From the NCBI RefSeq assembly GCF_002288925.2, contig NW_022098001.1:1397205-1461204 (forward strand): a stretch of 64,000 nucleotides of DNA, written 5' to 3'. The stretch's first letter is position 1. Each line of letters begins with the position of its first letter. The notes under the pieces are model-generated. The model saw only the letters and a program-made list of their open reading frames with translations. It was not told the origin of the DNA and searched no databases. This DNA comes from Delphinapterus leucas (lineage: Eukaryota; Chordata; Mammalia; Artiodactyla; Monodontidae). Positions 46,536 through 57,320 of the stretch are shown here, in pieces. The translations under genes and the position numbers were made by a program.

Positions 46536-46924
46536 ATGATTATTTTTCTCTAAAAATGAATAATCTGTCAAGAACTTAAAAAGATGAAGTACTGGCCTTA
46601 TTCCCATGTACATGTATGTGTACTTGTGTGCTTGTATCTGTATATTTTGTTTTTCAGTTGAAGGTGTGTAAGGGAAATCATTATGATATTTGTTTGAGCT
46701 AGAATTTCTACCCCTCTGTTCCATTAGAGATGATTTAGAGTAAATGTGAACTTGGTTTTCAATAGTGTTTGGAAGTCACTAAAATGGTGTGGAAAGCACT
46801 GAGGAAGAACTCTGGATTTATAACTTTACTTTTGCCACCAAGTTACTTTGAAGTGAGAATATTCTAAATAATGCAGACTTTTTAGAGAGTAACCAGAAAG
46901 TGCAAGTAACCCAGAAGCTTGGTG
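46536..46924. other. Unassigned AT-rich sequence
   Basis: No gene or repeat recognised. Confidence 0.5.
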
Positions 46925-47155
46925 TGTAGAGTCATTCATATTTATTTATTCATGCATTCATTCACTAAATAAATATTAATAACACATCTACCATTTTGCC
47001 TATGAGAGTTATTAGGTGTAAAAAATAGATGAGTAAGAGGTAAAAATCCTTCCTCTTAAGGAACTTGCAGCCTTAGAGGACAAACAAGTAAAGAAATAAC
47101 ATCAATGTAATATGAAAGGAATTATAATAAGCACAAATTAGGCTATTTGATTTGC
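46925..47155 (-). mobile_element. L2 3' end, reversed
   Basis: TTATTCATGCATTCATTCAC, TAAATAAATATTAATAACAC, AAATCCTTCCTCTTAAGGAA, CTTGCAGCCTTAGAGGACAA and ACAAGTAAAGAAATAACATC follow the reversed L2 3' region. Confidence 0.6.
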
Positions 47156-50100
47156 AGAGCAAGTTAACATCTCTCCCCTGTTCAAAGGAACTGGAGGTCT
47201 TAATTCATAAATATATAGCAACATTTTTGAAATTCTTGGATAATTTTATCTCAACTGACTTTTACTTTTGCTTTATATATATTCTCTCTCTTGAGCATGC
47301 CCAACCTGGGATATATCTTTAAGTTTATCTTAACTTTTCATATTTTTTCTTTTAGAACAATTTGCAGTTCACTTTATTAAACGCCATCACACACACAGGA
47401 GAGAATACATAGAATTTAAAAGTAAATAATCAAAATCCATTTTAAAGAAGTTATCATCAAGTGTTTATTTCCTATATGGTATTAAGTAAAAGTAAGTTTT
47501 ATATTTTAATGTAATGGTTTAAACAATGGTTTAATGTAAAAAATGGATTTGAGGCCCTCAGCCCCAAATGTAGTCATATTGATCAAACAGTTTTCTTTCT
47601 CTTTTCTCCCTTATGTCTCTCTCATTTCCTTCATTTTTCTTCCATCCTTTCTCCTCCCTTTACATTCCTCCATCTCTCTTTTAATTCTTTTTTATGTCAA
47701 TTTTTCCCCCAAACTTGCTTGACTAACCAAATTTATAAAAATAGCCAAGTATTTCTATTCTCTGAAACAGCGAATAGTCTTACATAAAAATTAGGTCTAA
47801 ATTTGGAAGTTTCACTCATTTATTAATTAGCTTTAAAACTAAAAAAAAAAAAAGAAAGAAAGAAAACCTATGAACATTTTCAGACAGGAGCTGTTTCCAT
47901 AAATTCTGTGGAGGAAAAGAGCCCCACTTGAGTAGAAAGGACATTGGTGCCTGGCTCTACCTCTAAGATGATATTTTCTCGGTGAAGTTTCTTTACATCA
48001 TGGATTCCTACAATTATTATTGGTAAAACGAGGGGATACAGTCACTATCTCACAATTTTTAGTAGCAGAATTCTTTTTTTCCAAGTCAAAACTTACAAGT
48101 TATACCATTACATAAAACAGTACAAAAATATAATTGGGTTAGCCAGAGTGAAGGTGAGCAGCTGAGTGGGCAGACCCCTGGTGGATCTGAGGGGCCCAGG
48201 GCACCAAAGAATGTCATTTGAAAACTTCTGAGCTGGGAAATCTCTAAGGGCCTTTCTAGTGCTAACAGCATATGACCATAGGTACTAAATAATTCACACT
48301 TAATTACACTTTTTAAAATAAATGAATGTCTTCCATTTTCAAGGAAGAAATAACAAAGGTTCTCTTTGTGCTTGCAACACTTACTTCCTTTTTTATCAAC
48401 AAAACTCAGTAACCTAGAATTAATCTTCCTGAAAGTTACTCATGACCCGGAAGAAATTTAGGCAAAAAATAGACTACTATTATTAGATTCACAGATGAGG
48501 ACTATTGAAAACAATATCAATATTTTCACATACCATGAAATATAATAATCTAACTTCATAATTCTTTAAGTACTTGATTATGGTATGATTTCCCTTCATA
48601 CAACCGCTATTGACCTACAGTGCAGTTGACTGTACTATTTACTTACATTTTCTACCTATATATGATAATTAATATCTATACATCAGAAAGGATATATAGC
48701 ATTAGAAACTTAATAAGTCAATACTTGGTCTTAGCATTATTATTTAAGGGAAGCTTCACACGTTTATTTTATTAACATCATATACTACTATCGATTACTC
48801 ACTTTGTAAATGTTTTATTCATCTATTCACATTAAAGATAGAGAGAATTCCACTTAAAGTTTATAATAGGATATATGTTTCCCTCTTTACATCTCTCCCA
48901 TACAATCAGAGCTGCTTCTTTTTTGCAGTGGCAGCTCATCATATTTCAGGAAGTATGCCTGGGTGGTGGATAACCTGGGAGATTTCCATTTCACGGAGGA
49001 GATCCTCCCACAGTATCATCAGATGAAAAATGATAAGTTATGTAGGAAGGATTTCATCCTGTTGTTACTTCTGTTACAATTGTAGATGGAGTTTTTCCTT
49101 TACCAGTCATATTTCCAAGAATTCTAAGTGTCAATGCCACACTAACCTGTACTCAAGATGTGGGAAAGGTTGAGAGTGGGGGAAGTTGGGCTGGGGGTTG
49201 TGGAAATGCTCTCCAGAATGGGAAGTACGCTGTGTCATGCCAGCCTTCTTTTTATTAATGAAATGATAGGTATTATAAGGCTTGGTCGGCACTTACATCT
49301 ATTGCTATTGGTCTTGTCTTTCAGGCAAAGGGATTCATTATGGTAAAGAATCTTCCTTTACCTTTCTGTACCCCATATATCAACACTTTTTATACTGTGA
49401 TAAAATTTACCTCTTCATGGGTCTTAGATATCTTAGTCACATTGGAAATATCACTCTATTTTCACACATTATTTGTTTTCAGTATTGAACATAGTGAACA
49501 AATTCTACCTTGTGTCCCAAGAGCAGCCTGAAGAAGTTGTGAAATCTGTGGTCCATTTACTATGAGTGAGAAGAGCTAAATATTTATTATTCTCAGTCCA
49601 AAACCACTTTTGACATGCATGTTTTCTCATCCAGATGGTTAACACGTACACATAATAATCAATAGCATTCAACTCATCTGTAGTTTCTAATTCTTTTCAG
49701 TGTCTAGAGTGTTGTGTTAGGAAGTTCAGAGGCTGCCTCCAAGACCAAGGGGAAAGAATGCCATAATCAATAGGAATACCTGCCAAAAGTACAGGAGGAA
49801 GTGGTGACATATTCAATAAATTGGTCATATTTGCATGATTAGGAAATGTTGTTTAACGTGTTAATTGAGTTATTTGAGAGTGCTTAGGCATCTTACCTTG
49901 CTCAAAGTTCATTAGGATGCAGTTTTGCCCAAAATTTGCCATTATTTTGATTCTACTATACAGTTTAGGTAAGTGCTGATCTCTGAATTATTTTTCAGGT
50001 AACAGTTATTTCTTTCATGCTCCAATAAGTTGGCATTTGAGCAGATTTTTGTGCATTTTTAACAACCCCAAACTGCTAGTTTAAGACATTTCTAGCATTT

Positions 50101-50227
50101 TAGATATTATATCTTTGGCATTGATGAAAAACTAATATATGAAGCAGCCTCATGGAATTCCTCTGTAATTTTCATTATAACTGTTATTAAGAACCCCGTT
50201 CATTACATTTGCAATGTCTCATCTATT
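47156..50227. other. Unassigned AT-rich sequence
   Basis: The longest stretch without a recognised element except 57.3-61.2 kb. No gene recognised. A C/T-rich tract lies at 47598-47690 and an A/GAAA-rich run at 47839-47866. Confidence 0.5.
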
Positions 50228-50239
50228 AAAAAAAATGTT

Positions 50240-50722
50240 TTGTAGTGAAGTGGATGGACCTAGAGACTGTCATACAGAGTGAAGTGAGTCAGAAAGAGAA
50301 AAACAAATACCGTATGCTAACACATATATATGGAATCCAAAAAAAAAAAAAAGAAGAAAAGAGAAAAAATGGTCAGAAGAACATAGGGGCAAGACGGGAA
50401 TAAAGATGCAGACCTAGTAGAGAATGGACTTGAGGACATGAGGAGGGGGAAGGGTAAGCTGTGACAAAGCGAGAGAGAGGCATGGACATATATACACTAC
50501 CAAATGTAAGGTAGACAGCTAGTGGGAAGCAGCCGCATAGCACAGGGAGATCAGCTCGGTGCTTTGTGACCACCTAGAGGGGTGGGATAGGGAGGGTGGG
50601 AGGGAAGGAGATGCAAGAGGGAAGAGATATGGGGACATATGTATATGTATACCTGACTCACTTTGTTATAAAGCAGAAACTAACACACCATTGTAAAGCA
50701 ATTATACTCCAATAAAGATGTT
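50240..50722 (+). mobile_element. L1 3' end, 5'-truncated
   Basis: The last codons of ORF2 (TGGACCTAGAGACTGTCATA onward) and the 3' UTR, ending ACTCCAATAAAGATGTT and an A tail. A duplication of seven A's plus TGTT... (AAAAAAATGTT) lies at 50229-50239 and 50723-50733. It is nearly identical to the 3' end of the copy at 11830. Confidence 0.95.
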
Positions 50723-50733
50723 AAAAAAATGTT

Positions 50734-52324
50734 GATACAATTTCTCCTGGAGTCCAGTATGTGGAACACATTTACATCTACTGTCCAGTTGGTTTGCTCC
50801 CAACCACTAAACACTAAGAACTACATTTCCATTTTTGCCCTGGCTGCTAGGAAACCTCGATATAAATATTTCATTCAATTGCTGCAATTTTATCCAAACT
50901 TAGAAACTTGATGTAAATGTCTTCTCATTTACAATGCAGTTTTGCCTTTTTGATTGTACTAATGCTTTTTGGTTTACTACCCCATTCCATTATCATAAAC
51001 TGTCCCAAATTCTATTTTGGATAAATTTTAAGGTAAGGTAAGTAATCTATACCTTTATCATCTTGTTCACACTCTTTTTCCAACTTTTCAGTTTTTCCAT
51101 TTATGCTTTTGTGTGAGCCTGAGGTGCTCTTGAAAGCAGAAACTGAGACAAGGGCTTTCATGCAGATGGTTGAGGGAAGCGAGATGAGAGAAAAGGAAGG
51201 ACTAGAGAGAGTGAAACAGAAAAGGAGGGGGAGCCAATCCCCTGGTAATATGCCGCATTGATTTCTGTGATGGACAAGTGAAGCTCTATCCAGCCAAGAC
51301 CTTCTGATGTGTCATAGAGGATACACCTCAGAATGTCTTCTTTTGCGAGAGAAAGGATCAGATTCCCTCTACCATCAGTCAAAACATGCCTCGAAGAAAG
51401 TTAAGTGCTCACATCCATCCCATGATGCTGCATGCAAGAATCCCCAAGCCACAAATGACAGATATATCGTGCTATCAGGTTACACCTGTGAAAACTCATT
51501 GCTGCAGCAGTGCTCAGAAAAAAAAGTGAGCCAAATGAATATGAAGCAGGGGACAAGAGATGTCCTATATACTTTTCAACTTGGGGCGACACCCCTAGGG
51601 CATCACCTGAGTTTTCCTTCTCACTAAGACCTGGCCCCACTGTCTGCTGCAATCAGTACTGGGACAGCATATACCATACCCCTTCCTTAGTGGAGAGAGA
51701 ACAGTGTCAAACCATTTTATTTATCGGGCAGCTCTTTTTTTTTTTTGGAAGAAACTGATTTAATGAAAGATAATAGGGATATAATCAAGGAGTTCTAAAG
51801 GATTTTCCAGAGGTGGAAAGTTGGAATTACCCTCAGTAGTTTTACTGAGATTTCTGGGGTGGTGAAAATGATTCTTTTTCTCACCTGACACCTGTCAGAT
51901 ACACCTGGGGTCTGTGTGACTAGGAGTTAGTTTGTAATAGACTTTGAATTATAGGAGCTGCCAATTAAGTAGAAAGGAGAATGCAAAATCTTGGTTATTG
52001 TTTACTCTATTTTCCTTTGTTTGTCTTCTTCTCCTTCCCAACCCTCAATCTCCAGTAATTGGCCCCCTTTCTCCAACTGAAGAGCTCCTACCAAATACCA
52101 AAAAAATAGCACAAAGGTATATTTTATTCTCTTTCAGTTCTCACAGAACAATTTGATATTTCCACTGGTAAATAGGTTTTAGATCTGTTGTCAGCCATGG
52201 GATCAGCTTACTGGATCCTTCATAGGATGTGGAAATATATGACAACAGTTTCTACTACTGGTGGAGAAAACTCTGATAGGTGTTCAAAGATGGAAAGCTG
52301 GAGGTCATTGCCTAGGCAGTAGCA
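50734..52324. other. Unassigned sequence
   Basis: No gene recognised. 51130-51700 is less AT-rich and could be an old repeat or decayed LTR, but nothing identifies it. Confidence 0.45.
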
Positions 52325-52552
52325 TTTAGTGTTTAGAGGCAAAGGCTCCAGGTTGCTGATCTGGCTCCAACACATACTGGCTGTGTGGCCTTTGAAAAAT
52401 TTATTTATCCTCTCTGGGCCTCAGTTCCCTCAATCAGTAGAAGATATAAAATGATATAAGTCATATAGGGCTGTCCTGAGGATCAAATGAGGTTATTTAT
52501 GAAAATTGCTTAATATAGTACCATGCACAGAGAAAGTGATTAACAGTGCTAG
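52325..52552 (+). mobile_element. MIR SINE, nearly full length
   Basis: ACACATACTGGCTGTGTGGC, CTCTCTGGGCCTCAGTTCCC, AGGGCTGTCCTGAGGATCAA, ATGAGGTTATTTATGAAAAT and AGTACCATGCACAGAGAAAG in consensus order. Confidence 0.85.
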
Positions 52553-53340
52553 CCAGCAGTGTACACTAATAGAAAGAAAATGGAGAAGATAGAGCCAGAG
52601 ACCCAAGGGATCCAGAAGTGAAGAAAATTAAGACGTGGTGGATTCTGTGGCAAACACAAATCAACGAACAGGAGAAATCACATAATCTTGCAGCCCAAAC
52701 AACTCACTGTCCCCCCTTTCATGAGACATGGTTTCCCCTCTTAATGGCTATACCAATTCTCTTAGTTCCAGTAGCTAGAACATCCCAGCAGCCTCAAATG
52801 AATTTCTCTCATTAATTTGGTTCTTCCTCTTACCTACTTTAGTTCTTCCAGCTGCCATCTTAATACAGACGGACTAAAATGTCGCTGCAGCGAGGGCAGT
52901 GCAAAACAGATACTCCACACACTTGTCAAAGCAAATCAAATTTCCGATTCCTCCAACAGCAGAGAAATGGCTTACCAGAGTTTAGAAACCAAGAAGAGGG
53001 GAAAATATTATGTTGATCTCAATAATTAAAAGCTATTAGGTAAATACTCATTGACCAGAGATTTTCACTTCATCCACTATAGAACTGATTTTTTGTTCAA
53101 TAACCTTAGTCTCTTGAGTCCATAAAAATGCATCACCTTTAGTTTGGAAACTATTTACAAGATTGTTTTAAAAAGTATATAAAACTATTTAGACTGTATA
53201 TAAAACTAAACTCAAAGTAGATGAGGTCATCTCCTGTGCAACTATCAGTGTTTGAGAATAGTTGCTAAATGAATGGAAAGTCATCCTTTTGCAGAGGATG
53301 GGGTTTTAAACCAGCGCTAATCTCTATCTTAATATTACAT
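52553..53340. other. Unassigned sequence
   Basis: No gene or repeat recognised. Confidence 0.5.
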
Positions 53341-53355
53341 TTAAAATTAGATATC

Positions 53356-53490
53356 CTTTTTTTTTTTACTGTTGCATGGCTCACGGGCCCAGTCGCTCCA
53401 TGGCATGTGGGATCCTCCTGGACCTGGGCACAAACCCGTGTCCCCTGCATCGGCAGGTGGACTCTCAACCACTGTGCCACCAGGGAAGCC
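53356..53490 (-). mobile_element. CHR SINE, internally deleted
   Basis: A reversed short-form CHR head through the GGGCCCGTGAGCCAT segment is joined to CAACAGT and then the poly-A (T-run at 53357-53367). About 70 bp of the usual 3' body and the GCGTACCGC end are missing. A perfect 15-bp duplication TTAAAATTAGATATC lies at 53341-53355 and 53491-53505. Confidence 0.95.
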
Positions 53491-53505
53491 TTAAAATTAG
53501 ATATC

Positions 53506-54249
53506 TTTTTAATCTAGCTAATTCTCTGTTCTATGGGTGTACAGCCACATTGTCATAAATGTTAAGGAGCAATGGAAACATATTATTCCATATCTTCATC
53601 ATATTCTTTGATATAATAATGATATTATTTTCTATTGTCGATTTAAGAGGACTCCCTATTGACTAAACGCCAAGGATACAGACAAAAGAACTAATAATCT
53701 TCTCTGAGAATGTAGTAGAATGCTTTATATTCTCTAGATAAAGTGTTACTCTTTTTTTCCCACATAGGATTAAGCTGTAGGGTAAGCTAAAATTGAACTT
53801 TACATATCATCAAGTACTGTACTCAGGTAACCATTGAATTGAAAATTTCAGAAGTCAACATTATTTGGGTTATGTTAAGATCAAGTAGACATAAATGATT
53901 TTCAGGGGAAAAAAAAGAATACCTGGCTTGACTGTGATGAGACTGTCAGGGTGAGTAAGATGTCAATAGTCTCTTCAAAGTAACTAAATTGCTTGATCAA
54001 TTGAAGTGTTTCCCACATTGAGGGATGTGTGTCATAGGTAGTCCACAGATTCAGAGCTAAAATGCATTGACTCTGTTAAGAAGAAAATTATGCATTTTCA
54101 ATTATTTTTTAATTCTTCTGATTATGTTAGTGAGATAGCCTCAGTTTGATGCTGTCTTGTCTTTGCAACATTTACTACTTTCCTTTCTTAATATATGAGG
54201 TGCAGGACTTAGGCTTATTGTTTTTTGTAGGCAAGAACATCAATAACAA
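53506..54249. other. Unassigned AT-rich sequence
   Basis: No gene or repeat recognised. Confidence 0.5.
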
Positions 54250-54385
54250 CACAAAAATAATAGCTAAGGATTTTTAGAGCTCTACATACCAGGTACACTT
54301 ATAAGAACTTCACATATGCAATCCCATTCACATATGTAAACCCACAGAGAAGTTTAACTTATCTATACGGAAAAATGCGTAAGTC
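54250..54385 (-). mobile_element. MIR SINE fragment
   Basis: ATAATAGCTAAGGATTTTTAG, TACATACCAGGTACACTTAT and AAGAACTTCACATATGCAAT resemble the reversed MIR 3' half. Confidence 0.5.
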
Positions 54386-54439
54386 ATATGTTTAGAGTGA
54401 TGATTTTTAAAAAACTGAACTCATCCTTTTAACCTGCAA

Positions 54440-55015
54440 CCTAGTCAAGTAACAGACTATAACAAGACCCCTCTGTGACCTCTTCTATTCCTACCTACTC
54501 AAGGATAATTGTATCCTGACTTCTAACAGCTCAGATTAATTTTGCCTGTTAAGGTACTATATAAAAAAACACATCTGTATGTGCTGCTTGTGCTCAATGT
54601 TTTGTTTGTGAGATTCATCCATAACATTGTTTGGAACTATGAATTAGTTATTTTTATGGCTGAATAGTATTCCATTGTGTAAGGGTATCACCATTCATTT
54701 ATCCGTTCCATTATCATTCATTACATCATTGTCCATTTGTACAGTTTCCAATTTGGGGCTACAAAGAACAGTGTTGCTATGAATATTCTAGTATATGTCT
54801 TTTGATAAATATGTAAGCATATTTCTATTGTGTATATGCCTATGAGTGGAATTGCTGAGTCATAGGTATGTCTATAATCAACTTCAGTTGAAGAGTTTTC
54901 CAAAGTTGTTATATCAATTTACATTTACACCTATAGTGTGTGACTATTCTGGTTACTCCACATCCTTTTCAGTACTTGCTACTTTTCAACTTTTTCATTT
55001 TAGTCATTCCAAAAG
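54440..55015 (-). mobile_element. Old L1 (L1M-type) 3' region, first of two
   Basis: A reversed ancient L1 3' end: TTCTAACAGCTCAGATTAAT, GTGAGATTCATCCATAACAT, CTGAATAGTATTCCATTGTG, CCTATGAGTGGAATTGCTGA, AGAGTTTTCCAAAGTTGTTA and GGTTACTCCACATCCTTTTC, in antisense consensus order. It stops where the TTTTAGTCATTCCAAAAG block ends. Confidence 0.8.
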
Positions 55016-55159
55016 AGCCAAAGGAACATATTACATACTCTAGACTGAGCTTCTAGGAATTTAGTCATCCTAAAGAACTGGATTGACTATTGAGCTATGT
55101 CTTTGTAATGACCCATACCAACAAAATGGATACCCTTTCTCTATTTCTCTTTTCTTTTC

Positions 55160-56089
55160 TCAACTTTTAAAAAACTGTGAAATATAGCATAGCATATATA
55201 TGGAAAATGTGTAAAGCTTAATAAATAACTACAGAGTGAACATTATCCAGCAGCGTCCAGGTTAAGCAAGAGAACATTGCTGCCACCTCCCAGAAGACCC
55301 TGGCTGTCTCTTCTGATCTTAAATTTCTACCTCCAAAGAGTAATTGCCAACCTGACTTTTGTGATGACAGTTCTGTAACAATTTCCTTATATTTCTTAAT
55401 AGTTCTACCACATACCTGTAAACATGTTAGTTTACTTTCTTTTTTGGTTTTGAAGAAAATCGTGCTTATCTATTCTTTTATTTCATGCTTCTTTGTGAGG
55501 TTCTTACATGTTGCATGTAGTATAGTTCATTTTCATTGCTTTATGGGACCCCTTTGCAAAAATATACCAAAAATTATTTATCCATTCTACTGTTAAAAGA
55601 CTTTTGGCTTGTTGCCAATTGTTAGCCATCCTAAACAATACTGCTATGAGAACTCATATGTGTCCTTTGTAGATGTGGTTAGGTTTATGGTACATACCTA
55701 ACATCTTTTCACTTTTAATAGATAATGCCTAAATATTTTCAGAAGTGGCTGCACTAATTTAAACTATTACAGGATGTTTACAATAATAGATATTGTTCTA
55801 AATTTTTACCCGCACATGTTATTGGTAGACTTTATTATGTCATAATATTTCATTGTGGTTTTTAATTTGTATTTCGCTGATGATGGAGGAAGTTGAACAC
55901 CTTTATTGGTTTATTGGTTCTTTGGATTTTCTTCTTTGTGAAAAGCCTGTTCAAGTCTTTTGCCCATTTTTCTATTGGGTAGTCTGTCTTACTGATTTGA
56001 TTTTCAGAAATACTTTATTATATTCTGGGTACGAGTTTTGTGCCATGCAACTATATTACAAATATATCATCTTCCATTGTGGGTGTTTT
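55160..56089 (-). mobile_element. Old L1 (L1M-type) 3' region, second copy
   Basis: It restarts the same antisense order: GCGTCCAGGTTAAGCAAGAG, CCAACCTGACTTTTGTGATG, TAGTTCATTTTCATTGCTTT, TTGTTAGCCATCCTAAACAA, then CATTGTGGTTTTTAATTTGT, GAGGAAGTTGAACACCTTTA, TTGCCCATTTTTCTATTGGG and ATTCTGGGTACGAGTTTTGT. The repeat of the 3'-end landmarks after 55160 shows a second insertion. A SINE interrupts at 56090. Confidence 0.75.
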
Positions 56090-56300
56090 TGTTTTTTTTT
56101 TTTTTTCTGCGGTACGCGGGCCTCTCACTGTTGTGGTCTCTCCCGTTGCGGAGCACAGGCTCTGGATGCACAGGCTCAGCGGCCATGGCTCACAGGCCTA
56201 GCCGCTCTGCGGCATGTGGGATCTTCCCGGACCGGGGCACGAACCCGTGTCCCCTGCATCAGCAGGCAGACTCTCAACCACTGCGCCACCAGGGAAGCCC
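56090..56300 (-). mobile_element. CHR SINE, short form, nested in old L1
   Basis: A reversed full short-form CHR: T-run, CTGCGGTACGCGGGCCTCTC, and the reversed head CCACCAGGGAAGCCC. A perfect 15-bp duplication CATTGTGGGTGTTTT lies at 56075-56089 and 56301-56315. Confidence 0.96.
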
Positions 56301-56315
56301 CATTGTGGGTGTTTT

Positions 56316-57065
56316 AATTTTCATTTCCTTTGTGGCTCATGAAGTTCAACATCTTTTTATGTTTATTAGGCATTTGGACATTCTCCTGTGAGAAGGGTTC
56401 AACTCTTTTTGTACAGTTTTTTATGTGTTGTGTAATTTGCAAGAGATTATTGATTTGTACGAGTTTTTAAAAAATATATCATGGGTATAAGTTCTTTGTC
56501 AGATAAATATATTATAAATATTTTTTTCTGCCCATGAGTTGCTTTTAGACACTATTATTATTGCCTTGATGAACATAAATTCTTAATAAAATTCCACTAT
56601 AATTTAAAAAAAATGGCTTGTGATTGTTTTCTGCCTAAGAAATCTTTGTTTATGCCTAAGTCATGAAGATGGTCCCTTGTAAGCTTTTTCTCTTTCACAT
56701 TTACATCTTCAATTCATTTGGAATTGACTTTTTTTTTGTATAGTGTGAAATAGGGGTCAAGATACATATTTTTTTCACATAGATATCCAATTGATGCAGC
56801 ACTGTTGAATAAGAACTGCACTGTACTGCCATCGTCTTTGTATTTCAGGTGACTGAATATATGTGGCACTGAATACATCTGATTCTGGCACTGTATTTTG
56901 TCTCATTGATCAGTTTGTCTATCATTGATCCTATCTACCAATATCTTGATTAATATAGCTTTCTAATAGTCAGTGAAATGCTTTCAACTTTGTTCTGCTT
57001 CTTCAAAATTGCCTTGGCTATTTTCCATATAAATTGCCTGTACTTCATATAAAACTTAAAATCAG
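56316..57065 (-). mobile_element. Old L1 (L1M-type) ORF2 segment after SINE
   Basis: Continues in antisense L1 order with AATTTTCATTTCCTTTGTGG, TTCTTTGTCAGATAAATATA, TAAGAAATCTTTGTTTATGCC, CATTTGGAATTGACTTTTTT, GCAGCACTGTTGAATAAGAA and TGCCTTGGCTATTTTCCATA. Its first part (56301-56500) is homologous to 55850-56075, so that segment is present twice. No frame is open. Confidence 0.75.
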
Positions 57066-57149
57066 GTTATAAATTTTCTCAAAAGAAAAAAATCTGTAGA
57101 GAATCTGATTAGGAAAACATAACATCTTTAAATCAGTTTGAAGAGACTT

Positions 57150-57320
57150 GACACTTTTATTTCATTTAATTTTCACTAAAGTCCTCTGAGATAGGAATTA
57201 TTATTATCCACATTTGATCAGTGATATAACTGATGAAAAGGTCTCTTGAGAAACTTATTGTACATCATCCAGATAGTTAGCAGCTTACTTTGAATTTCTA
57301 CCCAGAGTGCCCAGAGAAGA
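57150..57320 (-). mobile_element. MIR SINE fragment
   Basis: Reversed MIR: TTTAATTTTCACTAAAGTCC, CTCTGAGATAGGAATTATTA and TTATCCACATTTGATCAGTG. Confidence 0.6.

Noticed and set aside
51130..51700. Possible decayed LTR or exon cluster
   Set aside because: Composition differs from the flanks but no LTR ends, splice-framed coding blocks or known repeat blocks could be identified.
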